From an uncultured Kangiella sp. (lineage in GTDB: Bacteria > Pseudomonadota > Gammaproteobacteria > Enterobacterales > DSM-103792), in the NCBI GenBank assembly GCA_946481205.1, contig CAMLNB010000197.1, positions 1 through 6,649 on the forward strand: a stretch of 6,649 nt of DNA, written 5' to 3'. The notes under the pieces are model-generated. The model searched no databases and was not told the DNA's origin. It was given only the letters and a program-made list of their open reading frames with translations. A program made the translations under genes and the position numbers. Positions 6,632 to 6,649 of the stretch are shown piece after piece (positions within the stretch are counted from its first letter, which is position 1; each line of letters starts with the position of its first letter).

Positions 6632-6649
6632 TGTGGGAGCGGGCTTGCC
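6632..6649 (+). repeat. Start of a REP-like element, cut by the window edge
   Basis: The last 18 bases read TGTGGGAGCGGGCTTGCC, beginning 7 bases after the prfC stop. This matches, from memory, the left half of the widespread Pseudomonas REP (repetitive extragenic palindrome) family, where GCGGGCTTGCC continues into a CCGC-type complementary half. The palindromic partner would be beyond the window, so the hairpin itself is not seen. Position just after a stop codon is typical of REPs, which can stabilise mRNA 3' ends or act as weak terminators. No second copy is seen in the window. Confidence 0.55.

Overview
The window reads as an ordinary chromosomal stretch of a gammaproteobacterium, moderately GC-rich and densely coding. 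Three things point there: an RF3 gene beside rimI, a HolD-like N-terminal motif just upstream of rimI (the Escherichia coli order is holD-rimI-yjjG-prfC), and a final 18 bases that look like the start of a Pseudomonas-type REP element. The leuA product is the roughly 520-residue form rather than the longer form I recall from Pseudomonas aeruginosa, so I would not assign the window to Pseudomonas itself. Genus cannot be decided from the sequence.

Left region (1-1289, + strand): the 3' end of a gene for an outer-membrane beta-barrel, porin-like protein. It is followed after 15 bases by a small secreted PstS-like (phosphate-binding-protein-like) protein. They look like one operon for envelope or transport functions. 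A perfect 19-bp inverted repeat (1302-1343) closes the operon and also serves the convergent gene on its other side.

Middle (1355-1969, - strand): a 2-oxoglutarate/Fe(II) dioxygenase. Its motifs follow the animal oxygen-sensing prolyl hydroxylases (PHD2/EGLN1) closely, so a bacterial PPHD-type prolyl hydroxylase is likely. A divergent intergenic region (1970-2124) separates it from leuA.

Right region (2125-6624, + strand): leuA (2-isopropylmalate synthase, leucine pathway), then a 252-residue protein, then rimI (ribosomal protein S18 N-acetyltransferase), then prfC (peptide chain release factor 3) behind its own TATAAT box. leuA, the 252-residue gene and rimI are tightly packed and probably cotranscribed, and the last two share a TGATG stop/start.

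The 252-residue protein is the most interesting item. It begins with a HolD (DNA polymerase III psi) type N-terminal peptide, continues through an Ala/Pro/Ser/Thr-rich linker, and ends in a domain resembling a family-4 uracil-DNA glycosylase with no cysteines and a degraded first motif. I read it as a divergent, catalytically dead psi subunit of the clamp loader.
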